Shown here one piece after another: positions 18,101-25,306 of a stretch of 64,000 bases of DNA. This stretch comes from Planctomycetota bacterium (GTDB taxonomy: Bacteria > Planctomycetota > Brocadiia > Brocadiales > Bathyanammoxibiaceae). A program made the translations under genes and the position numbers. The notes beneath the pieces were generated by a model. It made no database searches, was not told the origin of the DNA, and saw nothing but the letters and a program-made list of their open reading frames with translations. How positions within the stretch are numbered: position 1 is the first letter of the stretch; each line of letters opens with the position of its first letter. The DNA is taken from assembly GCA_016209685.1 (NCBI GenBank), contig JACQVQ010000009.1:1-64000 (forward strand), in the 5' to 3' direction.

Positions 18101-18700
18101 GTAGGGGCACGGCATGCCGTGCCCCCCCTACCCTGTGGTCTAGAGAAGGCCGTCCTTCAGGCCCTGGGGGAGACCCTGCCCTCTGCCGGGAGTGGCCCCG
18201 CCACCCCTGCCTCCCAGGAACAAATGGACGTCTTGAAAGGGTGGGTACACAACTTCTACTCCTCCAGGGAAGGTCAGGCAGTAATGGCGTCTAAAGAGGT
18301 CAGGCACGAGATGCCGTTCCTCTTCAACTGCAGTGGTACCCCCCTGAGGGGAAAGATAGACCTGCTTTTCTCTCCAGAGGGAAGAGGTTGGTGCCTACTG
18401 GATTTTAAGTCCTCTAGTAATGAGTCTGGAATGCTGGAGAGTTATGCCATACAGATGCGTCTCTACAGCCTGGCGGTAAGGGCGCTGTTTGGTACGTTTC
18501 CTGAGCGCTCCGTGTTATTCTTTCTCCCCAGGGGGAGGGCAGTAGACGTAGACATTGGCCCGGAGGCCATGAAGGGGCTTGATGAGTGGTTGAAGGCCTT
18601 CTTTGATGCAGAGGAAAAGACGCCAAACGGTGCTATCGCCTTTCCTGCCCGGCGTGAAGTGGGCTGCAGGTGGTGCGAGTACGGTAAGTATTGCGTGTAG
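15110..18700 (+). CDS. addA: AddA-like helicase-nuclease subunit
   Basis: A UvrD-type helicase with a C-terminal RecB nuclease domain, the partner of AddB. Seen: Walker A SAGAGSGKTGVLVERF, motif II ILVDEFQDTNS, GDAQQSIYGFRYAD, ILTIHKAKGLEFPVV and YVALTRAQEHLILSG. The nuclease motif LLDFKSSS appears near the C-terminus, and YHRCPRLYYF plus GCRWCEYGKYC suggest an Fe-S cluster as in AddB. The start is uncertain: GTG 15062, ATG 15074 and ATG 15110 are all in frame, and I prefer 15110, which overlaps the addB stop. Two palindromic elements are read in frame (residues about 440-449, CRGTLQRAPT; about 997-1007, VGARHAVPPLP). A third provides the TAG stop at 18698-18700. Confidence 0.92.
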   Translation: MKDNNVLAEVSLQANAPGNLTPEQGRAVGTLGKDLCVSAGAGSGKTGVLVERFVGLVSEGGLSVSEILCITFTEKAAGEMKQRVAQKFKSLGMEQERQEVEFAYISTIDGFCSRLLRENALEAGLDPDFTILEEYEASSLQRDMAEELLAQWGETNPEGYKLLLEELYCRDLAESSIELLAKIRSSGLHPKDILVKDDVSPELTETLKGTNLCIKRIEDLLANSSPSSRQREKVEEVVVRLRHLKDVKAEDLQHAHIASLPEIKLTGTSSDLKENLKTLREDLLERLRHLYWEGVAIRTKLALREFLSQFLQLYQEEKRKRSVLDFSDLIERAINLLQTFPPLREEQRDKFRHILVDEFQDTNSLQKTLLEMLKGKDNLFVVGDAQQSIYGFRYADLEVFFEHRRQTQERGGEVIHLNRNFRSRPEVISFVNQAFRGYWGCRGTLQRAPTTDWRPLVAGSSFAQKGPPSVELLLASGEEGENMEEVRRVEARLLACRIKEIVENGELKITKPNYHRPITYGDFAILFRSTTDIKLFEVALEETGIPFFVVSGKGLYDAREIIDLINLLQLIDNPLDEVKLAAVLRSPFAGINDHTLFWMAHYAGDKGKEEPLLLQLDGLASIPEIDLIQKERLLRFRGLLERLRGLKERLSIASLMEGILAETQYDSRVLASPGGRQSYANLRKFVELTRDFEKREILGLPQFLRAIRDLRVTETRESEAPTDLEAGDVVKILTIHKAKGLEFPVVAVADMGRDQRSYPSDILFSKKGGLGLKIMNPLTNRPEVTATFGEIEQEIKEKEKGEEERVLYVALTRAQEHLILSGSYTKKTKSDPLKRLAETLDISLDSADLPDELTFGEEGYKLRLGTGKGVSRIDAPLSVRLSFEEREKILRGEPLPLPVIAGGEATPLPVTIPIPRQASQRDYIYSATEIMSYHRCPRLYYFRYKLGLPSLVVSEANLIESGELLLTDRTEDELEDSPWARLGTAAHRTLELYRPYVVGARHAVPPLPCGLEKAVLQALGETLPSAGSGPATPASQEQMDVLKGWVHNFYSSREGQAVMASKEVRHEMPFLFNCSGTPLRGKIDLLFSPEGRGWCLLDFKSSSNESGMLESYAIQMRLYSLAVRALFGTFPERSVLFFLPRGRAVDVDIGPEAMKGLDEWLKAFFDAEEKTPNGAIAFPARREVGCRWCEYGKYCV
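16431..16458. repeat. 28-bp palindromic element inside addA (first)
   Basis: Arms GTAGGGGCACGTT and AACGTGCCCCTAC around GC. Read here in the other stop-free frame, as CRGTLQRAPT. Confidence 0.9.
17959..17987. repeat. GTAGTGAGCGAAGCGAATCT repeat inside addA
   Basis: About 27 bases, starting CTTGTAGTGAGCGAAGC, recur nearly exactly on the opposite strand at the 5' end of the CcsA-like gene (26171-26198). In addA they are read in frame as LVVSEANLIES. Confidence 0.7.
18101..18131. repeat. Palindromic element inside addA (second)
   Basis: Arms GTAGGGGCACGG and CCGTGCCCC...CTAC, with three extra C residues that keep the frame. Read as VGARHAVPPLP. A shorter GTGGCCCCGCCAC palindrome lies in frame about 60 bases downstream (near 18191). 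Confidence 0.85.
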
Positions 18701-18751
18701 GGGCAACCCTTGCGGTTGCCCTAGAGGGGGCAGGTGCAAGACCTGCCCCTA
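18697..18751. repeat. Two back-to-back palindromes at the addA 3' end
   Basis: The first is GTAGGGGCAACCC with GGTTGCCCTA; the second is GGGGCAGGTG with CACCTGCCCC-like arms ending CTAC. The TAG of the first is the addA stop codon. The composite resembles that at 50575-50653, which also holds CAACCCTTGCGGTTGCCC. It lies between convergent genes. Confidence 0.8.
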
Positions 18752-19528
18752 CTTCTCCAGTCCATTGACACAGCGTATAGGTATATCGCTCCTCCTGGAA
18801 TAGGCCAGGTTAGGTCTCCGGGCCTTGGTGTGATGGGGTTCATGATAGAGGTGGAAGACGATGGCCTGGGTAAGGATAGACCTTGGCCTCAAGCCCCACC
18901 TCTTGAGGCGTTCCCTGAGGTCGCTGTCCTCCTGTCCCCAACCCTCGTAGTTCTCATCAAACCCATTTATCTCAAATACGGAGCGTTTATCTACGGAGAT
19001 ATTGAGTCCTATAAACTTGGGCCGCCTCTTTTTGCCCACCAACGTATAGAAGAGATTCTTCCACTGCTTCAACCTTAGATTCCAGAGGTGTTCCGGCGTG
19101 AGGGTCTGCTCGTACAACCCCTGTCCAACGGCCCCGGCGGTTAAGTCTGCGGAGTAATCCTTTGTAAGTCTTACGTGCCCTCCCCCCAGGAAATAACCTT
19201 TTTGACAATTCCTGACGTGAGCCTCAACGAAGTCCCCTTTAGGGATGCAATCCCCGTCGGAGAAGATAAGGTAATCGTGACTGGCCAGCTTCATAGCCTC
19301 GTTGAGAATCTTGGCCCTTCTATACCCCTTGTTCTCCTGCCAGACGTGTCTTATGGGGAAGGAGGCCAGTTTCTGGTATCTTTCAATGAGGGCCTTAGTT
19401 CCGTCAGTAGAGCCGTCATCTGCTATAACCACCTCAAAGTCCTTATGGGTCTGCCTCATGTAACCCAGGAGGCTGAGTTCCAGATAATCTGCCCTGTTAT
19501 AGGTGCTAAGGAGGACGCTTACGTGCAT
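18749..19528 (-). CDS. Family 2 glycosyltransferase with galactosyltransferase-like C-terminus
   Basis: A 259-residue GT2 enzyme that transfers a sugar from a nucleotide sugar to a glycan. The N-terminus VSVLLSTYNRADYLELSLL and the ADDGSTDGT and FSDGDCIP motifs are the nucleotide-sugar and metal-binding sites. The C-terminal text NISVDKRSVFEINGFDE followed by GWGQEDSDLRERL is typical of the Glyco_transf_7C region of chondroitin-synthase-type enzymes. The open frame extends upstream through a palindromic element, but the ATG at 19528 (MHVSVLLSTYN) gives the natural GT-A start. The protein lacks membrane segments, so it is probably cytosolic. The acceptor is unknown. Confidence 0.88.
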   Translation of the reverse strand: MHVSVLLSTYNRADYLELSLLGYMRQTHKDFEVVIADDGSTDGTKALIERYQKLASFPIRHVWQENKGYRRAKILNEAMKLASHDYLIFSDGDCIPKGDFVEAHVRNCQKGYFLGGGHVRLTKDYSADLTAGAVGQGLYEQTLTPEHLWNLRLKQWKNLFYTLVGKKRRPKFIGLNISVDKRSVFEINGFDENYEGWGQEDSDLRERLKRWGLRPRSILTQAIVFHLYHEPHHTKARRPNLAYSRRSDIPIRCVNGLEK

Positions 19529-19550
19529 AGTAATAGTATTATTAACACCT

Positions 19551-19601
19551 GTAGGGGCGTATTGCAATACGCCCCTGTAGCGTTGGAGCTCTGCTCCAAC
19601 G
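19551..19601. repeat. Palindromic element plus GTTGGAGC palindrome
   Basis: A 28-bp type element (GTAGGGGCGTATT, AATACGCCCCTGTAG) is followed by CGTTGGAGC-TCT-GCTCCAACG. It lies in the divergent gap between the GT2 and FkbM genes. Further along, GCGTACGAG and CTCGTACGC flank another GGCGGA-type repeat (19609-19663). Confidence 0.85.
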
Positions 19602-19665
19602 TTTAGAAGGCGTACGAGCAAGTCCGCCAGAGGCGGATCTGCCTATGACATGACTCGTACGCTAC

Positions 19666-19693
19666 TTGACTTGCCTCTGTACCCCTTTATAAT
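19666..19693 (+). promoter_or_regulatory. Sigma-70-type promoter for the fkbM-like gene
   Basis: TTGACT (19666-19671), 16-base spacer, TATAAT (19688-19693). The ATG of the next gene is only 12 bases after the -10 box, so the transcript would be nearly leaderless. Confidence 0.65.
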
Positions 19694-19705
19694 CTGGAGA
19701 TACGC

Positions 19706-20497
19706 ATGAATATCATAAAAAGACTGAGAAGGGCTACTAGTAAATACCTTTTTGTGGCTCAAAGATGTAAGAATCGGAGAGAGATTTTTATAACATTAAT
19801 CAAAGGGAATAAGCCCCGTAGTGTTGTCTTAGAAGACGGGATTCACGTTTATGCGCCTGAAAATAATGAACTTTTAAAGATGATGCAGGAAATATTCTTT
19901 GAGAATGCGTATACTCCTTCTAACCTTTCTATTGAAGCCAATGATACTGTAGTGGATTTAGGGGCTAATATCGGGGTTTTTGCGCTGTTTGCCGCATGCA
20001 AGACACGAAGCACAGTATATGCGTTTGAACCTTTCCCTGAGAGCTTTGAATATCTAAGTAGAAATGTTCAAATAAATGGCTTGCACAATGTGGTCGCCCA
20101 TGAAAAAGCTGTCTATGACAAAATTGGAACTGCAAGATTATTTCTACACAAGTCCAGTGGAAGACACCTCCTCTCCCCCGATTACGCAAAAACTAAATTG
20201 GAGAGATGTGTGGAAGTTCCTACCACTACCTTGCAACAAATTATGGATAGCAATAATCTAAAGCAGATTGACTTTCTAAAATTAGATTGCGAGGGTTCAG
20301 AGGCCACGATACTACTCTCCACTCCAGTGGAATACCTTCAGAGGATTAGAAAAATAGCGATGGAATTTCACGATAGCCCAGCCCGAAACGAGCATAATAA
20401 AATTGAGAGCCTGTTGACCAAGGCTGGCTTCGTAACAAGGTTAAGGTGGGATGGTATGTCAAGATTCGGCTACCTTTATGGTCTCAAAAATGGCTAA
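19706..20497 (+). CDS. FkbM-family SAM-dependent methyltransferase
   Basis: A 263-residue methyltransferase of the FkbM family, usually acting on sugar hydroxyls in glycans or natural products. SAM-binding motif I reads TVVDLGANIGVFALFAA, the acidic residue follows in YAFEPFPESFEYL, and IDFLKLDCEGSEATIL is the family signature. The gene is visibly richer in A+T than its neighbours and has a different codon mix, suggesting recent acquisition. It sits between glycosyltransferase genes, which supports a role in glycan decoration. Start ATG at 19706. Confidence 0.9.
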   Translation: MNIIKRLRRATSKYLFVAQRCKNRREIFITLIKGNKPRSVVLEDGIHVYAPENNELLKMMQEIFFENAYTPSNLSIEANDTVVDLGANIGVFALFAACKTRSTVYAFEPFPESFEYLSRNVQINGLHNVVAHEKAVYDKIGTARLFLHKSSGRHLLSPDYAKTKLERCVEVPTTTLQQIMDSNNLKQIDFLKLDCEGSEATILLSTPVEYLQRIRKIAMEFHDSPARNEHNKIESLLTKAGFVTRLRWDGMSRFGYLYGLKNG

Positions 20498-20519
20498 ATT
20501 GATAGGATAGTAACTCCTT

Positions 20520-21710
20520 ATGAAGGTAATTCACATCATGAGTCTTGGTGTTAGGGGGGAGCTTAAAAGGGAATCCTTCTATAAATTAGACTTATTTCTC
20601 TTCAGGTACGTGCGGGCGATGAGGAGGTGTACGGATAAGTACCCGCTGGAGTGTTGGTGGACTGATTACCGTACACTAGAACCCCTCTCTGCTAAAGAAG
20701 ATGGCATACTCTTCCGGGCCTTTCCAGCCTCCCCCGGTAAGTTTCCATATAGATACCTCTCTGTCCCCCTTTACCAGGCACTAAAAAGGGAATGCGGAAA
20801 AGGCCCTGTCCTTTTATACCTACACGGCCTCAGGGGCAAGTGGACCACCCTCCTCCCCCTCTTCTTCCATGATACCCCGATGGTCGTACAGCAATACATG
20901 GAAGGGATACAGTACAGCAAGAAAAGGCTGTTAAAGCGGCCGTGGTTCTTCCCTTTCTATTTGTTAGAGCGTAAGGCCTTTGGTAGTATATCGCACTTCT
21001 TCCTGCTCTATGAAGAGGCAAGGCAGGAGCTGTCCAGACTGGTAGACCCTGCCCGCATAAGCTTACTGCCCAACGGGGTGGATTTTCAACTCTTCCGCCC
21101 GATGGATAAACAGGAGGCCAGGGAAGTCCTGCAATTAGACCCTGCCGCTCGTTACATACTGTTTGTGGGTAGGATAAATGAGCGGAAGGGGATAAGATAC
21201 CTCCTGGAGGCCATGCCAGCAGTGCTGGAGGATTACCCCTCCACCAGGATATTAGCCGTAGGAGAGGCCAGGAGAGAGCCCCTCCTTAACGAACTGTATG
21301 CACTGATGGATAACCTGGGTATAAGAGACAGGGTAAATTTCCTGGGGCAGATACCTAACGATAAGATGCCCCTTTACTACAATGCCTCAGATGTATTCGT
21401 GCTCCCCACCCTTACGGAAGGGATGGGGATTGTCTTTATAGAGGCCGCCGCCTGCAACTGCCCTATCATTGGTACTGCAGTCGGAGGGGTGGTGGACATA
21501 ATGAAGAACCTGCCACGGGGTATCCCTGTCCCCCCGCGGGACCCAAAGGCCCTCTCCCGTGCCATCAAGAAGGTATTTGAGAGACCTGAATATTACGGGG
21601 AACTCCGGGAAAGTGCCCTGAGTTATAGCTGGCCGCACACAATGGAAAAGGCCCTGCACGTACTGGAGGGGTTGGAGGATAAATACTTTGCCAGAAAGAC
21701 CTATCAGTAG
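20520..21710 (+). CDS. Family 4 glycosyltransferase
   Basis: A 396-residue GT-B glycosyltransferase. The C-terminal Rossmann domain begins with YILFVGRINERKGIRYLLEAMP and carries the retaining GT4 signature LPTLTEGMGIVFIEAAACNCP followed by GTAVGGVVDI. The N-terminal domain holds the acceptor site. It lies 22 bases after the FkbM gene on the same strand and overlaps the following methyltransferase, so the three probably form an operon. Its TAG stop lies inside a short palindrome (GTAGTGGCCCCGCCACTA, 21707-21724). Confidence 0.9.
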   Translation: MKVIHIMSLGVRGELKRESFYKLDLFLFRYVRAMRRCTDKYPLECWWTDYRTLEPLSAKEDGILFRAFPASPGKFPYRYLSVPLYQALKRECGKGPVLLYLHGLRGKWTTLLPLFFHDTPMVVQQYMEGIQYSKKRLLKRPWFFPFYLLERKAFGSISHFFLLYEEARQELSRLVDPARISLLPNGVDFQLFRPMDKQEAREVLQLDPAARYILFVGRINERKGIRYLLEAMPAVLEDYPSTRILAVGEARREPLLNELYALMDNLGIRDRVNFLGQIPNDKMPLYYNASDVFVLPTLTEGMGIVFIEAAACNCPIIGTAVGGVVDIMKNLPRGIPVPPRDPKALSRAIKKVFERPEYYGELRESALSYSWPHTMEKALHVLEGLEDKYFARKTYQ

Positions 21711-22503
21711 TGGCCCCGCCACTAATCCCGTTGACCCAAGAGAGAAACTGAAAGTAGCCTATCAAGACGTCCGGGTGGCCAGTAGCTACGATGAAGAAAG
21801 GGATTTCCGGGCCACGGACGTATCCCTACACTACGAGACAGAAATCATTGGCCTTAGGGAGGCACTGAGAGGGGTGAGAGGCCCCATCCTTGAGGTGGCC
21901 ATAGGGACGGGGAGGCTCTGCCGAAGACTCAGGGACGTAGGGCCATCGGACATGCCTTACGTAGGTCTGGACGTCTCCTTCCCCATGCTCTACGAGGCTA
22001 AAAGGTCCCTTAGGGAAAACCTTGTCCAGTCTGATTCGGTACGCCCCGTCCACCTCCTCAGGGGAGATGCCTTCCAGATGCCCTTCCATGACCGGCAGTT
22101 TCATGCCGTCGTAGGTTTCAGGTTCATAAAGCATCTCAGCCCCCCTAATAGAGGCCTGATGTACAAGGAAGTCAATCGTTTGCTTGTAAAGGACGGCCTG
22201 CTAATCTTTGACTTCTACGGGTGGAGGAGGAGGGCCAGGAGTCAGGAAGAGGGGCACAGGCTCACCCCCCCTGCCTTAAGAAAGGAATTGGAAGAGAGTG
22301 GTTTTAGACCCATCAAGATTTACGGTACCCGCCACCTCTTACCAGCCCTCCTGTCCGTCCCCTTCAGGGCACTAGGGCTTAAGTCCCCCGTGAAGGCCCT
22401 GGGCTTGTTGGAGGTCAAGTTATTAAGTCCTATAGACGAGCTACTGGGCAGGTCCAGGGGTGGGATAGTTGTAGCAAAAAAAATAGTAGATGGTAAACAG
22501 TGA
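21688..22503 (+). CDS. SAM-dependent methyltransferase (type 11-like)
   Basis: A 271-residue class I methyltransferase: motif I ILEVAIGTGRLCRRLRDVG, motif II YVGLDVSFPMLYEAKRSL, and LRGDAFQMPFHDRQFHAVV, as in the UbiE/type 11 families. I take TTG 21688 as start because GGAGG lies 9 bases before it; it overlaps the upstream gene by 23 bases, and the first codons run through the short GTGGCCCCGCCAC palindrome. The GTG at 21775 would be a shorter alternative. The substrate is unknown; the context of glycosyltransferases suggests glycan or lipid. Confidence 0.82.
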   Translation: MPERPISSGPATNPVDPREKLKVAYQDVRVASSYDEERDFRATDVSLHYETEIIGLREALRGVRGPILEVAIGTGRLCRRLRDVGPSDMPYVGLDVSFPMLYEAKRSLRENLVQSDSVRPVHLLRGDAFQMPFHDRQFHAVVGFRFIKHLSPPNRGLMYKEVNRLLVKDGLLIFDFYGWRRRARSQEEGHRLTPPALRKELEESGFRPIKIYGTRHLLPALLSVPFRALGLKSPVKALGLLEVKLLSPIDELLGRSRGGIVVAKKIVDGKQ

Positions 22504-22556
22504 GCACTAAACAGTCTTCTGCCTATTGCTTACTCCCTACTGCTTACTGTCTTTCA
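22483..22556. repeat. Word-type inverted repeat between convergent genes
   Basis: AGTAGATGGTAAACAGTGAGC and neighbours are mirrored by TGCTTACTCCCTACTGC and TTACTGTCT. It covers the 3' end of the methyltransferase and reaches the alr stop, and may serve as a bidirectional transcript end. Confidence 0.75.
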
Positions 22557-23837
22557 GTGTGCCACTGTACAGAGAGGCATAAGTTGGGGCTGTGAGTCGC
22601 AGTGAGGTAGTTGTGCCGCTCCTGGCGTAGGGTCTTCTACCTCTGACTCTTCAACGTAGGTCCTGGGATTGGCCTTACCAGTGGCGCAGAGCACCTCGTA
22701 AGGGCTACCCATCATAATCCCTGCTATCTCTTCTACGGAAGGCCCTTCTCCCCCGTAAAGCGTTACTACGTCCCCTATCTCCACCGCCTCCTCCTGCCCG
22801 AGGTCCACGTGTATAAGGTTCATACGTACCCTGCCCACTACGGGAAATCTCTTGTCCCTTATGACTACGTACCCTTTGTTGGATAGTCTCAAACTATACC
22901 CGCTATCGTACCCGACTGGGAGGACGCCTATCCTGGTACGCTGACCGGCAGTAAAGCTCCGTCCATAGCTCACCGTCTCCCCAGGTTCCAGGTCTTTTAT
23001 ATAGGCCAATCTAGTCTTGAAGGTCATGGCCGGCCTCAGGTCAATAGAAAACTCCCGGCACCCGGGAGGGGTTAGCCCGTAGAGGAGAAGTCCGGTACGG
23101 ACCATATTGAGGGGGGTATCCGTTGCAGGTGGCCTGCCCTGCACCGTTCTGGTGCAGGGCAGGCCCTCTCCCGTCAGAGGCTGGTAGGACATATAAGATT
23201 CCGGAGACCTCAGGATTGCCCCGCTATTGGCGGCGTGTCTGAGGGGGATATGGATACCCATACGCCCCAACTCCTCCACTACTCCCCTGAAGAGGTTTAG
23301 CTGTTCACGGGTATAGATACCGTTACTCTCGGTGGCAGAGTTGAAGTGGGTAAAGAGCCCCTCTACTACGAGGCCAGGGAGTCCCACCACCTCCTGTACA
23401 AAGCTGGAGGCCCTTTGGGCCCGCACCCCGAGGCCCCCCATCCCGGTATCTACCTTGGTATGTACCTTAATTGTCTGGCCCAGCCGGACAGCGTGGCGGG
23501 AGAACTTTTTGGCAAGGTCTAGCTCACAGAGGTTGGGGATTAACGAGTAGCTGAAGAATTTTTCTATCTCTTCGGGGAAGATACAGCCCAACACCAATAT
23601 GGGCAGTCTTATCCCTTTTTCTCTGAGGTCGGCCCCCTCTTCTGCGCTGGCCACCCCCAGCATGTCTACCCCACGTCTCTCCAGCAAGAGGCCCACTTTC
23701 TTGGCGCCATGGCCGTAGGCATCTGACTTCACTACAGCCAGCACCCTTACCCCCCGGCCTAGCTTATTGCGAATCTCTCGGAGATTATGGGCAATTGCCC
23801 CCAGATTTATCTCTACACAACTTCTCAGAAGACCCAA
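22554..23837 (-). CDS. alr: Alanine racemase with in-frame hairpin insertion
   Basis: A PLP enzyme making D-alanine for peptidoglycan. The PLP lysine lies in AVVKSDAYGHGAKKVG, the catalytic tyrosine in ETVSYGRSFTA, and the fold markers KVDTGMGGLG and VLPVGYDSGYSLRLS are present. At 427 residues it is about 50 longer than usual. Part of the excess is a loop near residues 224-235 (GLPCTRTVQGRP) encoded by a palindrome at 23131-23165. The rest is a C-terminal tail after VLCATGKANPRTYVEE. The usual GRVCMD is GRVRMN here. The start is taken as the in-frame start giving MGLLRSCVEINLGA at 23837. Confidence 0.9.
   Translation of the reverse strand: MGLLRSCVEINLGAIAHNLREIRNKLGRGVRVLAVVKSDAYGHGAKKVGLLLERRGVDMLGVASAEEGADLREKGIRLPILVLGCIFPEEIEKFFSYSLIPNLCELDLAKKFSRHAVRLGQTIKVHTKVDTGMGGLGVRAQRASSFVQEVVGLPGLVVEGLFTHFNSATESNGIYTREQLNLFRGVVEELGRMGIHIPLRHAANSGAILRSPESYMSYQPLTGEGLPCTRTVQGRPPATDTPLNMVRTGLLLYGLTPPGCREFSIDLRPAMTFKTRLAYIKDLEPGETVSYGRSFTAGQRTRIGVLPVGYDSGYSLRLSNKGYVVIRDKRFPVVGRVRMNLIHVDLGQEEAVEIGDVVTLYGGEGPSVEEIAGIMMGSPYEVLCATGKANPRTYVEESEVEDPTPGAAQLPHCDSQPQLMPLCTVAH
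23131..23165. repeat. Palindrome inside alr
   Basis: Arms GGCCTGCCCTGCACC and GGTGCAGGGCAGGCC, loop GTTCT. It resembles the second palindrome at 18726 (CAGGTGCAAGACCTGCCCC) and keeps the alr frame. Confidence 0.85.
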
Positions 23838-24006
23838 CTCTAGTCGGCCTATGCAGTCTGTAATCTCACTCGTCCAGGACGGTCGGATTACAAAGCATCG
23901 CCACCCGAAGGAGATAAGATACCTTTATAATTTGTTTTGTCAAGGGAAATCTACGGGGAAGGTATGGAGTATGCCGACATGGGCAACATTTTTGGCTTGT
24001 CCCCTG

Positions 24007-25305
24007 CTACCTGTTCTCAGGGGAGGAGTCTTGATGGTGTCCTATGCCGAAGAGTTTCTTGATGGTCTCCACGTAGCGGTAGCCCCCACCGTTCTTGGCC
24101 TCTTCTTTGCCTACTTCCAGGGGTCTGTGGAGGAGTTTATTTAGGGTCCTCTCCATGGTGTAGACCACTTCCTGCCAGGATTCCTCACTCAAGTTGCCTA
24201 GTTTTGGCCTGAGTCTCTCCAGTTCTTCTTTACCTACGTGGTGGAAATGGTGTCTTAGTCGGGCAATGGCGGGGACAATCTTCATCTCTTCCATCCAGGC
24301 CATAAATTCTTCCACCTCTTCCTCCACCATGGCCCGGCATTTCTCCACCTCCCTGGTCCGTTCCCCCACGTTCTGGCTCACTACGCCCTGCAGGTCATCT
24401 ATATTGTAGAGATAGACGTTTTCTATCTTGCCCACCTCGGGGTTTATATCCCTGGGGACGGCGATGTCTATGAGGAACATAGGAGTGCCCTTACGTCTCT
24501 GCATGGCGCCTTTTATGTGTTCAGGATGGAGGACGTAATGGGGGGCGGCAGTAGAACTGATGACTATGTCAGCCCTGGCCAGCTCTTCCTCCAGGGAATC
24601 AAAGCGTACGGCCTTACCTCCATACTCATTGGCCAGGGCTACGGCACGGTCGTAACTGCGATTAGAGACCATCACCGCCCTGACCCCTTGTTCCACCAGG
24701 GACTTCAGTACAAGCTCAGCCATTTCCCCTGCCCCAATGATAAATACCGTCTTGTCAGAGAAATCCTGGAAAATCTTCTCGGCAAACTCTGCGGCTACAC
24801 TACTAATAGAGACCTTCCCCTGGGCAATCTTGCTGTGGGTGTGTACCTCTTTGGCGGCGTTGAGGGCCTGCTGGAAGAGTTGATGGAAGACCTTTCCGGT
24901 GGCCCCCTGGCTACAGGCGGTCGCATAGGCCTCTTTCACCTGGCCTACAATCTGGGACTCCCCCAGTACCATGGAGTCCAGACTGGAGGCCACGAAAAAG
25001 AGGTGATTCACCGCCGCCAGGTCTTGATAAACATACATGTTTTCCCGGAAGCGGGCCTTTTCTATCCCATGGAACCCTGCCAGGAAGTCAAAGATGGCCT
25101 CCTCTGTGAACTCAGAGGAGGTCTTTGGAGAACAGGCATAGAGTTCTACCCTGTTACAGGTGGAAAGTATTACTACCTCGCTGGAGGGGAAACACCTGCG
25201 GAATCTATCCAGGGCCTCGGTAACCCTGGAAGGACTGAAGGCCAGTTGTTCCCTTATCTCCACGGAGGCGGACTTGTGGTTTAGTCCCACTACGAGGATG
25301 TTCAT
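24007..25305 (-). CDS. hemA: Glutamyl-tRNA reductase HemA
   Basis: Reduces glutamyl-tRNA to glutamate-1-semialdehyde, the first step of C5 tetrapyrrole synthesis. The N-terminus VVGLNHKSASVEIREQL and the catalytic cysteine in ILSTCNRVELYA are typical. The NADPH domain shows VFIIGAGEMAELVL (about residue 190), and the last ~100 residues form the dimerization helix. 432 residues is the normal length. It lies 1 base downstream of the ccsA/hemX-like gene, the classical order for these two. The alr gene follows after 169 bases that hold nothing I recognise. Confidence 0.95.
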   Translation of the reverse strand: MNILVVGLNHKSASVEIREQLAFSPSRVTEALDRFRRCFPSSEVVILSTCNRVELYACSPKTSSEFTEEAIFDFLAGFHGIEKARFRENMYVYQDLAAVNHLFFVASSLDSMVLGESQIVGQVKEAYATACSQGATGKVFHQLFQQALNAAKEVHTHSKIAQGKVSISSVAAEFAEKIFQDFSDKTVFIIGAGEMAELVLKSLVEQGVRAVMVSNRSYDRAVALANEYGGKAVRFDSLEEELARADIVISSTAAPHYVLHPEHIKGAMQRRKGTPMFLIDIAVPRDINPEVGKIENVYLYNIDDLQGVVSQNVGERTREVEKCRAMVEEEVEEFMAWMEEMKIVPAIARLRHHFHHVGKEELERLRPKLGNLSEESWQEVVYTMERTLNKLLHRPLEVGKEEAKNGGGYRYVETIKKLFGIGHHQDSSPENR

Positions 25306-25306
25306 C

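Noticed and set aside
18603-19078. Plus-strand frames around the addA end
   Set aside because: They overlap addA or lie antisense to the glycosyltransferase and contain repeat-derived text.
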